This document shows, piece after piece, positions 1 to 8,162 of a DNA stretch of 64,000 bases. Every line of letters starts with the position of its first letter. Position 1 is the first letter of the stretch. Source of the DNA: Rhodobacteraceae bacterium UBA6796 (lineage in GTDB: Bacteria > Pseudomonadota > Alphaproteobacteria > Rhodobacterales > Rhodobacteraceae); the NCBI GenBank assembly GCA_002452815.1, contig DKFM01000008.1, forward strand, positions 186,001-250,000, written 5' to 3'. The position numbers and the translations under genes are program-made. The notes below the pieces were generated by a model. The model saw only the letters and a list, made by a program, of their open reading frames with translations, made no database searches and had not been told where the DNA came from.

Positions 1-327
1 AAGCTGCTGGCCTTTGTGCTGTCGGCAACGCTGGCGGGTCTGGCGGGGGCGACGAAAACCGTGGTGTTCCAGCTTGCCTCGCTCAGCGATGCGCATTGGC
101 ACATGTCGGGCGAGGTCGTGCTGATGACCCTGCTGGGCGGGCTTGGCACGATCGCGGGGCCCGCGGTTGGCGCCAGTATCATCATCGCGCTGCAGAACTA
201 CCTCGCCTCGGGGCCGTTCGCGGCGTGGGTGCCAGTGGTGCTGGGGGTGATCTTCGTGACCTGTGTGCTGTCTTTCCGGCGCGGTGTGGTGGGCGAATTG
301 CGCGCCTTCATCCGCCGCTCTTTCTGA
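1..327 (+). CDS. livM: Branched-chain amino-acid ABC transporter permease, LivM family (C-terminal part)
   Basis: The reading frame is open from the first base, so the gene starts upstream of the window. The visible 108 residues include the permease signature around GGLGTIAGPAVGASII and a last hydrophobic helix (WVPVVLGVIFVTCVLSF), ending in a basic cytoplasmic tail. This matches the C-terminus of LivM inner-membrane permeases, which import branched-chain amino acids or amides together with LivH and two ATPases. Urea-type (UrtC) permeases share this end, so the substrate is uncertain. A GC-rich hairpin follows the stop codon, which suggests that the transport operon ends here. Confidence 0.8.
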   Translation, partial: KLLAFVLSATLAGLAGATKTVVFQLASLSDAHWHMSGEVVLMTLLGGLGTIAGPAVGASIIIALQNYLASGPFAAWVPVVLGVIFVTCVLSFRRGVVGELRAFIRRSF

Positions 328-332
328 TCTGA

Positions 333-354
333 CGCCGGGCCTTCGGGCCCGGCG
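333..354 (+). terminator. GC-rich hairpin after the livM-like gene
   Basis: A perfect 9-bp stem (CGCCGGGCC / GGCCCGGCG) closes a TTCG tetraloop just after the permease stop codon. No long T-run follows, so it could be an intrinsic terminator or a 3'-end stabiliser. Confidence 0.55.
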
Positions 355-381
355 CACTGCCTTTGAATGGAGTCTCAACCG

Positions 382-1140
382 ATGAAAATCGTGGTCCCGG
401 TCAAGCGCGTGATCGACTATAACGTGAAGGTTCGTGTGAAGGCGGACGGTAGCGGTGTCGATCTTGCGAACGTAAAGATGTCGATGAACCCGTTCGACGA
501 GATTGCCGTTGAAGAGGCGATCCGGTTGAAGGAGAAGGGCGCCGCGTCCGAGATCGTGGTGGTTTCGGTGGGCGTGAAGCAGGCGCAGGAAACGCTGCGC
601 ACGGCGCTGGCGATGGGCGCGGACCGGGCGATCCTGGTGGTGGCCGCCGATGACGTGCATCAGGATATCGAGCCGCTGGCGGTGGCCAAGATCCTGGCGA
701 AAGTGGTGGCCGACGAGGCCCCCGGCCTGGTGATCGCGGGCAAGCAGGCGATCGACAACGACATGAACGCGACGGGCCAGATGCTGGCGGCGCTCTTGGG
801 CTGGGGTCAGGCGACCTTTGCCTCCGAGGTCGAGATTGCCGGCGACAGCGCGAAAGTCACGCGCGAGGTCGATGGCGGTCTGCAGACGATCTCGGTCAAG
901 CTGCCGGCGATCGTGACGGCCGACCTGCGCCTGAACGAGCCGCGCTATGCCTCGCTGCCCAACATCATGAAAGCCAAGAAAAAACCGCTCGAAGAAAAGA
1001 CCGCGGCCGATTATGGCGTCGATGTCACGCCGCGCCTCAGCGTCGTGAAGACCGCCGAACCGGCGGGCCGCAGCGCGGGTATCAAGGTGGGCTCGGTCGA
1101 CGAGCTGGTGGCGAAACTGAAAGACGCGGGGGTTCTGTGA
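382..1140 (+). CDS. etfB: Electron transfer flavoprotein subunit beta
   Basis: This is the 252-residue small subunit of ETF, the soluble FAD/AMP heterodimer that carries electrons from acyl-CoA dehydrogenases to ETF:ubiquinone oxidoreductase. The N-terminus [20 protein letters not shown] and the [20 protein letters not shown] segment are typical of EtfB. The [20 protein letters not shown] region forms the AMP-side fold. The start at 382 is preferred over an in-frame ATG at 367 because GGAG at 369-372 is correctly spaced from it. The stop overlaps the etfA start by one base (TGATG), so translation is probably coupled. The downstream acyl-CoA dehydrogenase is a likely electron donor. Confidence 0.95.
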   Translation: MKIVVPVKRVIDYNVKVRVKADGSGVDLANVKMSMNPFDEIAVEEAIRLKEKGAASEIVVVSVGVKQAQETLRTALAMGADRAILVVAADDVHQDIEPLAVAKILAKVVADEAPGLVIAGKQAIDNDMNATGQMLAALLGWGQATFASEVEIAGDSAKVTREVDGGLQTISVKLPAIVTADLRLNEPRYASLPNIMKAKKKPLEEKTAADYGVDVTPRLSVVKTAEPAGRSAGIKVGSVDELVAKLKDAGVL

Positions 1141-2048
1141 TGTCGGTTCTTCTGATTGCTGAAGTGAACAGCCTCGACGCGACCGCCAAGGCGCTGAGCG
1201 CGGCGAAAAAGATGGGCCCGGTGACGGTGCTGGTGGCCGGTGCGGGCGTGGATGCGGCGCCGTTCGCGGCGATGGATGGCGTGGCCAAGGTGCTGACCGC
1301 CGATGACGCGGCCTATGCGCATGGCCTGGCCGAGCCGCTGGCCGATCTGGTCGTCTCGCTGGCCGGTGGCTTCACCCATATCGTCGCCCCGGCGACGGCC
1401 GATGCCAAGAACGTGCTGCCGCGCGTGGCCGCGCTCTTGGATGTGATGGTGATCTCGGATGTGATCGGCGTGGTCGATGCCGACACGTTCGAGCGCCCGA
1501 TCTACGCGGGCAACGCGATCCAGACGGTGAAATCCTCGGACAAGATCAAGGTTGCCACGATCCGCGCGACCGCCTTCGAGGCCGCGGGCGCGGGCGGTTC
1601 GGCCCCGGTCGAGGCGGCGGCTGCGGCCGGCGACAAGGGCCTGAGCACTTGGGTCGAGGACAAGGTGGCGGCCTCCGACCGCCCGGAACTGACCTCGGCG
1701 AAGATCGTGGTTTCGGGCGGCCGTGGCGTCGGCAGCGAGGCCGATTTCGCACTGATCGCGGGCCTGGCCGACAAGCTCGGCGCCGCTGTCGGCGCGTCGC
1801 GCGCGGCGGTGGATTCGGGCTTTGCACCGAACGACTGGCAGGTCGGGCAGACCGGCAAGGTCGTGGCGCCGGAACTCTACATCGCCTGCGGCATCTCGGG
1901 TGCGATCCAGCACCTTGCGGGCATGAAAGACAGCAAGATCATCGTCGCCATCAACAAGGACGAAGAAGCCCCGATCTTCCAGGTCGCAGACTACGGACTC
2001 GTCGCAGACCTGTTCCAGGCTGTCCCGGAACTGACCCAGAAAATCTGA
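1140..2048 (+). CDS. etfA: Electron transfer flavoprotein subunit alpha
   Basis: This is the 302-residue FAD-binding subunit of ETF. The C-terminal FAD domain shows [37 protein letters not shown] and the [22 protein letters not shown] stretch that contacts the FAD phosphates, all diagnostic for EtfA. Length is normal for the family. The ATG at 1140 overlaps the etfB stop; a GTG three bases upstream is less likely. It forms a heterodimer with EtfB and lies 16 bases before an acyl-CoA dehydrogenase gene, fitting a beta-oxidation operon. Confidence 0.95.
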   Translation: MSVLLIAEVNSLDATAKALSAAKKMGPVTVLVAGAGVDAAPFAAMDGVAKVLTADDAAYAHGLAEPLADLVVSLAGGFTHIVAPATADAKNVLPRVAALLDVMVISDVIGVVDADTFERPIYAGNAIQTVKSSDKIKVATIRATAFEAAGAGGSAPVEAAAAAGDKGLSTWVEDKVAASDRPELTSAKIVVSGGRGVGSEADFALIAGLADKLGAAVGASRAAVDSGFAPNDWQVGQTGKVVAPELYIACGISGAIQHLAGMKDSKIIVAINKDEEAPIFQVADYGLVADLFQAVPELTQKI

Positions 2049-2064
2049 TCGCAGGAGAGCAGAG

Positions 2065-3864
2065 ATGAGCTATCAGGCACCGTTGCAAGACATGGTTTTC
2101 GTGCTCGAAGAGCTGTGCGGTCTGGCCGATCTGTCGGCCCTGCCCGGGCTGGAGGATGCCACGCCCGACACGGTTTCGGCGATTCTGGAAGAAGCCGCGA
2201 AATTCGCGGGCGAGGTTCTGGCGCCGCTCAACCCCACGGGCGACGCGGCCGGTCTGGGCTTTGACGCGGGGCAGGTCACCACGCCCGCGGGCTGGAAAGA
2301 GGCCTATCGCCAACTGGTCGAGATGGGCTGGAACAGCCCCACCGCCGCGCCCGAACATGGTGGCATGGGCCTGCCCGCCGCCGTGAACGCCTGTATTCAG
2401 GAAATGTTCAACGGTGCGAATACGGCGTTCCAGCTGTGCCCGTTGCTGACCCAGGGCGCGATCGAGGCGATCTCGCATTACGCCGATGAAAGCCTGCAGC
2501 AGACCTATCTGGAGCATCTGGTTTCGGGCCATTGGACCGGCACGATGAACCTGACCGAACCGCAGGCCGGGTCCGATCTGGCGGCGATCCGCTCGAAGGC
2601 GGTGCCCGAGGGCGATCATTACCGGGTGTCCGGGCAGAAGATCTTCATCACCTACGGCGAACATGACATGGCCGAGAACATCATCCATCTGGTGCTGGCG
2701 CGTCTGCCCGATGCACCGGCGGGGGTGAAGGGGATCTCGCTGTTCGTGGTGCCGAAGTTCATGGTGAACGCGGATGGCACCCTTGGCGCGCGCAACGATG
2801 TGCGCTGTGTCTCGATCGAGCACAAGCTGGGCATCCACGCCAGCCCGACCTGCACGCTGGCCTTTGGCGACAATGGCGGGGCGATCGGCTATCTGGTGGG
2901 GCAGCCGCATCAGGGCCTGCAATACATGTTCGCGATGATGAACAGCGCGCGTCTGGGTGTGGGCCTGCAGGGCATCGGCATTGCCGAGCACGCGGGCCAG
3001 CACGCCGTGGCCTATGCGGCCGAGCGCAAGCAGGGCGGTCAGGCCGGGGTCGAAGGGTCGGTCGCGATCATCGCGCACCCGGATGTGCGGCGCATGCTGG
3101 GGCTCATCAAGGCGCGCACGCAGGCCGCGCGGGTGTTGGCCTATCGCGCGGCGGCGGCGGCGGATGTTGCCAGCCGCAGCCCCGATGCCGAGACCGCGGC
3201 CAAGGCACAGCGGCGGCTCGATCTGCTGATCCCGGTGGTCAAGGGCTGGTCCACCGAGATGGGCAATGTCTCGGCCTCGCTGGGGGTGCAGGTGCATGGT
3301 GGCATGGGCTATATCGAGGAAACCGGCGCGGCGCAGCATCTGCGCGATGCCCGGATCACCACGATCTACGAAGGCACGACGGGCATTCAGGCGCTGGATC
3401 TGATCGGGCGCAAGATTGCGCGCGACAAGGGCCGGGCAATGGCCGAACTGATCGCCGATCTGCGCGCGACGCAGGCGCGGCTGGCGACGGCTGCGGGCGA
3501 TGCGCTGGATTGGGCCGCGCAGGCGGCGATGGTGGGGCAGGCCGCCGACATGCTGGACAGTGCGACGCAATGGCTGCTGGACAGCGGGGCGCGCAACGCG
3601 CTGCTGCCGCAGGCGGCGGCCGCCGCGATGCTGGAGCTGTCGGGCATCTGCCTGGGCGCCTGGGCCATGGCGGATGCGGCGCTGGCGGCGCAGGCGCGGA
3701 TCGACGCCGGTGACGAGGCGGCATTCCTGCGCTCGAAACTGCGAATTGCAGAATTCTACAGAACGCAGGTTTTCCCGCAGGCGCAGGCGTTGCATGCTCA
3801 GGTGACGCAGGGTGCCGAGACCATTCTGGCGCTGAGCCCCGCCGATCTGGGGGTGGCGCACTGA
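2065..3864 (+). CDS. Large acyl-CoA dehydrogenase (AcdA/DmdC-type, with C-terminal extension)
   Basis: This 599-residue flavoprotein belongs to the long acyl-CoA dehydrogenase subfamily, about 200 residues longer than the short/medium-chain enzymes. It shows TGTMNLTEPQAGSDL (FAD/substrate binding), EHKLGIHASPTC, MMNSARLGVGLQGIGIAEHA and GGMGYIEETGAAQHLRDARI, followed by TTIYEGTTGIQALDLIGRK. This last motif is typical of members carrying the 'acetyl-CoA dehydrogenase C-terminal like' domain. Electrons should pass to the ETF encoded just upstream. The subfamily includes the methylmercaptopropionyl-CoA dehydrogenase DmdC, but sequence alone does not separate that activity from general fatty acyl-CoA oxidation. 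RBS CAGGAGAG precedes the ATG. Confidence 0.88.
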   Translation: MSYQAPLQDMVFVLEELCGLADLSALPGLEDATPDTVSAILEEAAKFAGEVLAPLNPTGDAAGLGFDAGQVTTPAGWKEAYRQLVEMGWNSPTAAPEHGGMGLPAAVNACIQEMFNGANTAFQLCPLLTQGAIEAISHYADESLQQTYLEHLVSGHWTGTMNLTEPQAGSDLAAIRSKAVPEGDHYRVSGQKIFITYGEHDMAENIIHLVLARLPDAPAGVKGISLFVVPKFMVNADGTLGARNDVRCVSIEHKLGIHASPTCTLAFGDNGGAIGYLVGQPHQGLQYMFAMMNSARLGVGLQGIGIAEHAGQHAVAYAAERKQGGQAGVEGSVAIIAHPDVRRMLGLIKARTQAARVLAYRAAAAADVASRSPDAETAAKAQRRLDLLIPVVKGWSTEMGNVSASLGVQVHGGMGYIEETGAAQHLRDARITTIYEGTTGIQALDLIGRKIARDKGRAMAELIADLRATQARLATAAGDALDWAAQAAMVGQAADMLDSATQWLLDSGARNALLPQAAAAAMLELSGICLGAWAMADAALAAQARIDAGDEAAFLRSKLRIAEFYRTQVFPQAQALHAQVTQGAETILALSPADLGVAH

Positions 3865-3870
3865 TCGAAC

Positions 3871-3903
3871 GCACCGTGCCCTCCGATGACGAGGGCGCGG
3901 TGC
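3871..3903 (+). terminator. Hairpin between the acyl-CoA dehydrogenase and phaC genes
   Basis: A 13-bp stem (GCACCGTGCCCTC / GAGGGCGCGGTGC, one G-U pair) with a 7-base loop starts six bases after the dehydrogenase stop codon. No T-run follows. It may terminate or attenuate the operon before phaC. Confidence 0.5.
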
Positions 3904-3957
3904 AATGGTCCCGGTTCATCTGATGATGTGAGCGACAGTTTCAGGGAGGAGCCCCCA

Positions 3958-5748
3958 ATGAACGATCAGCCTACGATGACCCCCGGCAAAGGACAGATGG
4001 ACCCCGAGACGCTGGCGCAACACGCGGCAGAGTTCATGGAATTGATGACCCGTCTGCAGACGGTGATGCAGCGCGCGCAAGAGACGGCAAGTGCCAAGAT
4101 CTCGGGCGCGGATTTCTCGATCGTCGATTATCGCGGCGTGGCCGAGGCCTATCTGCGCGCCCTGCCTACGATCTGGGAACGGCCGGTTGAATCGCTGGAA
4201 TACATGCAACGGTTCTGGCTCGATTGGGGCAAGGCCTGGGCAAATGCCTGGACCGGCGAAGGCGAAAAGGTCGCCGACAAGCGGTTCCGCGACCGGCGCT
4301 GGAATGCGGACCCCGTGAACCGCGGTCTGCGCGACAGCCATCTGGCGCTGGAACGCGCGACCGAAGACTTCCTGTCTTTGCTGCCCGAAGGCACCAAGGA
4401 CAGCCTGCGGGTGAAATTCTACACCCGGCAGATGCTGAGCGCGCTGGCGCCCACGAATTTTCTGGCGCTGAACCCGGCGGCGCGCGACCGTCTGCTGGAA
4501 ACCGAAGGCCAGAGCCTGCTGGATGGGTTGCGCAACCTTGTCGAGGATCTGGAACGCGGCGAGGGGCGTCTGGACATCAACACCAACGATGCGGCGGCCT
4601 TCGTGGTGGGCCGCGATCTGGCGGTGACGCCGGGCAAGGTGGTGTATGAAAACGCGCTGATGCAGCTGATCCACTACGAGCCGCAGACCGAAACGCAGCG
4701 CAAGCGCCCGCTGCTGTTCGTGCCGCCGTGGATCAACAAATATTATATCTTCGACATGCGCCCCGATAATTCGCTGGTGAAGTTCATGCTGGAACAGGGG
4801 CATTCGGTGTTCCTGATTTCCTGGGTGAACCCGACGCGCGAGCACGCGCAGATGAGCTTCGAGGATTACATGAAGCTCGGGCCGCTGGCCGCGCTGGATG
4901 CGATGGAAAAAGCCACGGGCGAAAAGCAGTTCGACATTCTGGGCTTCTGCATCGGCGGGATTCTGGTGATGGCGACGCTGGCCTGGCTGGCGGCGCGGGG
5001 CGACAAGCGGATCGCCACGGCCACCACGCTGGCGACGATGGTCGATTTCACCAATGTCGGCGAGATCGGCGTGTTCATCGACCGCGATCAGCTGGCCGCG
5101 CTGCGCACCCATACCGCCGAGACCGGCTATCTGGAAAACCACCACCTGCAGGACATGTTCTCGATGATCCGCGAGAACGATCTGGTCTGGTCGTTCCATG
5201 TGATGAACTACCTGATGGGGCAAAAGCCCCCGGCCTTCGATCTGCTGTTCTGGAACGCCGACAGCACCCGCCTGCCGGCCGCGATGCTGCTGTGGTATCT
5301 GGAAAAAGTCTATATCGAGAACGGGTTGCGCAAGCCCGGGCATCTGACGTTGGACGGCACGCCGATTGATCTGTCGAAGATCGATGTGCCCTGTTTCGTG
5401 CTGGCCACGAAGGAAGATCACATCGCGCCCTGGACTTCGATCTACCCGACGACGGGACTGCTGAGCGGCGAGGTGAAATTCGTGCTGGGCGGCTCGGGCC
5501 ATATCGCGGGGGTGATCAACCCGCCTGCGGGCCGCCCGAAATACGGCTACTGGCTGCGCGACGATTACCCCGCCACCCCGGATGAATGGCTGGCGGGCGC
5601 AACCCAGCATTCCGGCTCGTGGTGGCCGGTCTGGGCCGAATGGATCGACGCACATGATGGCGCGCCGCGCGTGCCTGCACGTCAGCCCGGCACAGGTGGC
5701 CTGAAGGTCATCGAGGATGCCCCGGGCCGCTATGTGCTGGCGAAATGA
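3958..5748 (+). CDS. phaC: Class I poly(3-hydroxyalkanoate) synthase
   Basis: This 596-residue cytoplasmic, granule-associated enzyme polymerises (R)-3-hydroxyacyl-CoA. The lipase-like box GFCIGG carries the nucleophilic Cys331. The other triad members are Asp487 (KEDHIAPW) and His515 (GSGHIAGV). The N-terminal non-catalytic region and KYYIFDMRPDNSLVKFML are typical of class I PhaC. The ATG at 3958 follows GGGAGGAGCCCCCA; an upstream in-frame start would lack a good RBS. It lies between a beta-oxidation dehydrogenase and a hydratase/dehydrogenase fusion rather than beside phaZ/phaP/phaR, suggesting a link between fatty-acid breakdown and polymer formation. Confidence 0.95.
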   Translation: MNDQPTMTPGKGQMDPETLAQHAAEFMELMTRLQTVMQRAQETASAKISGADFSIVDYRGVAEAYLRALPTIWERPVESLEYMQRFWLDWGKAWANAWTGEGEKVADKRFRDRRWNADPVNRGLRDSHLALERATEDFLSLLPEGTKDSLRVKFYTRQMLSALAPTNFLALNPAARDRLLETEGQSLLDGLRNLVEDLERGEGRLDINTNDAAAFVVGRDLAVTPGKVVYENALMQLIHYEPQTETQRKRPLLFVPPWINKYYIFDMRPDNSLVKFMLEQGHSVFLISWVNPTREHAQMSFEDYMKLGPLAALDAMEKATGEKQFDILGFCIGGILVMATLAWLAARGDKRIATATTLATMVDFTNVGEIGVFIDRDQLAALRTHTAETGYLENHHLQDMFSMIRENDLVWSFHVMNYLMGQKPPAFDLLFWNADSTRLPAAMLLWYLEKVYIENGLRKPGHLTLDGTPIDLSKIDVPCFVLATKEDHIAPWTSIYPTTGLLSGEVKFVLGGSGHIAGVINPPAGRPKYGYWLRDDYPATPDEWLAGATQHSGSWWPVWAEWIDAHDGAPRVPARQPGTGGLKVIEDAPGRYVLAK

Positions 5749-5781
5749 TGATTTCCTCCTCCCAAGAAACGAGAGATACAA

Positions 5782-5859
5782 ATGAGAACCGATGTCCTGA
5801 TCGTTGAAAATCCTGCAAGTCACGGCCTGCCTGCCGTGACGATGCCGGAGGTGCGGTAA
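5782..5859 (+). CDS. Short 25-codon ORF translationally coupled to the next gene
   Basis: The frame MRTDVLIVENPASHGLPAVT... of 25 codons starts with ATG behind a purine-rich stretch (ACGAGAG). It ends in TAATG, so its stop overlaps the start of the dehydrogenase/hydratase gene by one base. This layout resembles a leader peptide or a gene remnant that couples translation of the following ORF, whose own RBS is the GGAGGTGC inside this frame. I do not recognise the peptide and it may not be functional. Confidence 0.4.
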   Translation: MRTDVLIVENPASHGLPAVTMPEVR

Positions 5860-8099
5860 TGGCGGCGGTAAGACTGGCAGAGGGCGTTGCGCAAACGGGC
5901 TGTCTGCGGGCGGCGGTGATCGGCGCGGGCAGCATGGGCGCGGGCATCGCCGCACAATTCGCCAATGCCGGGGTCAGCGTTGATTTGCTGGACATTCCCG
6001 CCCCCGAGGCCCGCAATGCCCGGGCCGAAGCGGGGATCGCCAATCAGATCAAGGCGGGCGGTTTCATGGGTGCGGACCCGGTCGCGCTGGTGCGGGCGGG
6101 CAATGTCGAAGATGACCTGGGGCGTCTGGCCGAGGCGGACTGGATCATCGAGGCGGTGATCGAGAACCTTGCCGTCAAGCGCGACCTCTACGCCCGGATC
6201 GAGCCGTTGCTGAAACCCGGCGCGGTGGTGTCGTCGAACACCTCGACGATCCCGCGCGCCGCGCTGATCGAAGGCCGCAGCCCCGCCTTTGCCGAGGCCT
6301 TCATCATCAGCCATTTCTTCAACCCGCCCCGTCACATGGCGCTGCTGGAACTGGTCGCCCCGGCGGGCAGCTCCGCCGTCGGGTTCGCCGCGCAGGCCGG
6401 GCGCATGGCACTTGGCAAGACCACGATCGCGTGCCGCGACACGCCCGGCTTCATCGCAAACCGGATCGGCTGCACCTGGATGTCGGTGGCGATGGTCGAG
6501 GCGATCCGCCTGGGGGTCAGCATCGAACAGGCGGATGCGGTGCATCAGGCCTTCGGCGTGCCGCGCACCGGCGTCTTCGGGCTGGCCGATCTGGTGGGTA
6601 TCGACATGATCCCGTCGATCTGGGGCTCGTTGATGCAGGCGCTGCCGGCGGATGACACGATCAACCGTTTCGATCTGCCGGGACTGGCGCTGGTGCAGGC
6701 GATGATCGCCGCGGGGCGGTTCGGGCGCAAGGCGGGGGCCGGGTTCTACCGCAAGGGCGCGGACGGGCAGATGCAGGTGATCGACCCGGCGACGGGCGAT
6801 TACATGGCCCTTACCGGATTTGGTGCGGCCAATCTGCCCGGCGGCGGCCGTGATCTGGAGGCGCTGCTGGCAGACCAGACCGCGCTTGGCGCCTATGCCC
6901 GCGCGGTGCTGGGCACGGTGTTGCGCTATGCGCAGGATCATGCAGAGGCCATCGCCGACCGCCCGGCCGACATCGACGTGGCGATGGAGCTGGGCTATGC
7001 GTGGCGTCGCGGGCCGTTCAAGATCCGCGACGGGCTGAGCGATGCGGGCCTGGCCGCGCTGGACGCCGGGTTGACCCGCGCGCCTGCGACCCCGGGTCTT
7101 GCCTCGGCGGCGCAGGATCGGCTGGCACGGGCCAAGGCCCGGGCGTCGTCGATTACCGAGAATGCCTCGGCCGCGCTGTGGGATCTGGGCGATGGTATCG
7201 CCTGTCTGGAACTGCGCACCAAGATGAACGCGATCGACAGCGGCGCGCTCGACATGATCGCGACCACGCTGGACTGCGTGGGCGGGCGTATCCGGGCGCT
7301 GGTGATCGGCAATCACGATCCGCGCGCATTTTCGGCCGGGGCCAATCTGGCGGCGATGGCCGCGCTGATCGAGGCGGGCGACTGGGCCGCGCTGGAGGCA
7401 TTCGTGGCCCGTGGCCAGGGGCTTTATGCCGGGCTGCGCGCAGCGCCGGTTCCGGTGGTGGCGGCCCTGCGCGGGCTGGCGCTTGGTGGCGGTTGCGAGC
7501 TGACACTGCATTGTTCGGCCAGCGTGGCCCATGCCGAGGCGAAACTGTCGCTGCCCGAATATGCGGTGGGCCTGCTGCCGGCCTGGGGCGGCTGCACGCG
7601 ACTTCTGGCGCGGGCGCAGGCCCATGGGGATGCCCGGGGCGAGTTGCAGCACGCCTTCGCGGCGCTGCGTCTCAAGCGCCCTGCGGATTCGGCGCGCGAG
7701 GCCGTGGCGCTGGGGTTGCTGGCGCCTGACAGCCCGGTGGTCATGCATCCCGGCGATACGTTCGACACTGCGGTCGCGCTGGCCGAAAGCCTGATCGCGG
7801 GCTACGCCCCGCCCGCGCCGGTGTCTTTGCACACGGCAGGCGCAGAGGCGGCAGACACGCTTCTGGCACCGTTGCAGGCGCGCCATGCCGCGGGCGATCT
7901 GTCTGCGGCCGATCTGTCCGTGGCGGCGGCCATTGCCACGGTGCTGACCGGCGGGGCAGAGGCCACCCCGGGCGCCGAGATCGACGAAGACGCGATGCGG
8001 GTGTTGGAGCGGGCGGCCTTCATGACGCTGGCGCGCGATCCGCTGACGCTGGCGCGGATCGGTCACATGCTGCGCACGGGAAAACCGCTCGGGACGTGA
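5859..8099 (+). CDS. 3-hydroxyacyl-CoA dehydrogenase / enoyl-CoA hydratase fusion (FadB/FadJ-like)
   Basis: This 746-residue bifunctional beta-oxidation enzyme has the dehydrogenase module first and the hydratase last, the reverse of E. coli FadB. Residues 17-35 form the NAD Rossmann motif (AAVIGAGSMGAG). SSNTSTIP and SHFFNPPRHMALLELV mark the dehydrogenase active site, and the helical second dehydrogenase domains follow to about residue 420. The C-terminal crotonase fold has RAFSAGANLAAM (oxyanion hole), and GGGCELTLHC and LPEYAVGLLPAWGG hold the two catalytic glutamates. It converts enoyl-CoA via (S)-3-hydroxyacyl-CoA to 3-ketoacyl-CoA. No thiolase gene lies in the window. Confidence 0.9.
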   Translation: MAAVRLAEGVAQTGCLRAAVIGAGSMGAGIAAQFANAGVSVDLLDIPAPEARNARAEAGIANQIKAGGFMGADPVALVRAGNVEDDLGRLAEADWIIEAVIENLAVKRDLYARIEPLLKPGAVVSSNTSTIPRAALIEGRSPAFAEAFIISHFFNPPRHMALLELVAPAGSSAVGFAAQAGRMALGKTTIACRDTPGFIANRIGCTWMSVAMVEAIRLGVSIEQADAVHQAFGVPRTGVFGLADLVGIDMIPSIWGSLMQALPADDTINRFDLPGLALVQAMIAAGRFGRKAGAGFYRKGADGQMQVIDPATGDYMALTGFGAANLPGGGRDLEALLADQTALGAYARAVLGTVLRYAQDHAEAIADRPADIDVAMELGYAWRRGPFKIRDGLSDAGLAALDAGLTRAPATPGLASAAQDRLARAKARASSITENASAALWDLGDGIACLELRTKMNAIDSGALDMIATTLDCVGGRIRALVIGNHDPRAFSAGANLAAMAALIEAGDWAALEAFVARGQGLYAGLRAAPVPVVAALRGLALGGGCELTLHCSASVAHAEAKLSLPEYAVGLLPAWGGCTRLLARAQAHGDARGELQHAFAALRLKRPADSAREAVALGLLAPDSPVVMHPGDTFDTAVALAESLIAGYAPPAPVSLHTAGAEAADTLLAPLQARHAAGDLSAADLSVAAAIATVLTGGAEATPGAEIDEDAMRVLERAAFMTLARDPLTLARIGHMLRTGKPLGT

Positions 8100-8162
8100 C
8101 GTTTCACATGCAAATACAGCCGTGCGGTGAAAGATACAGCACGCCTCAGGAGGAGTAACCGG

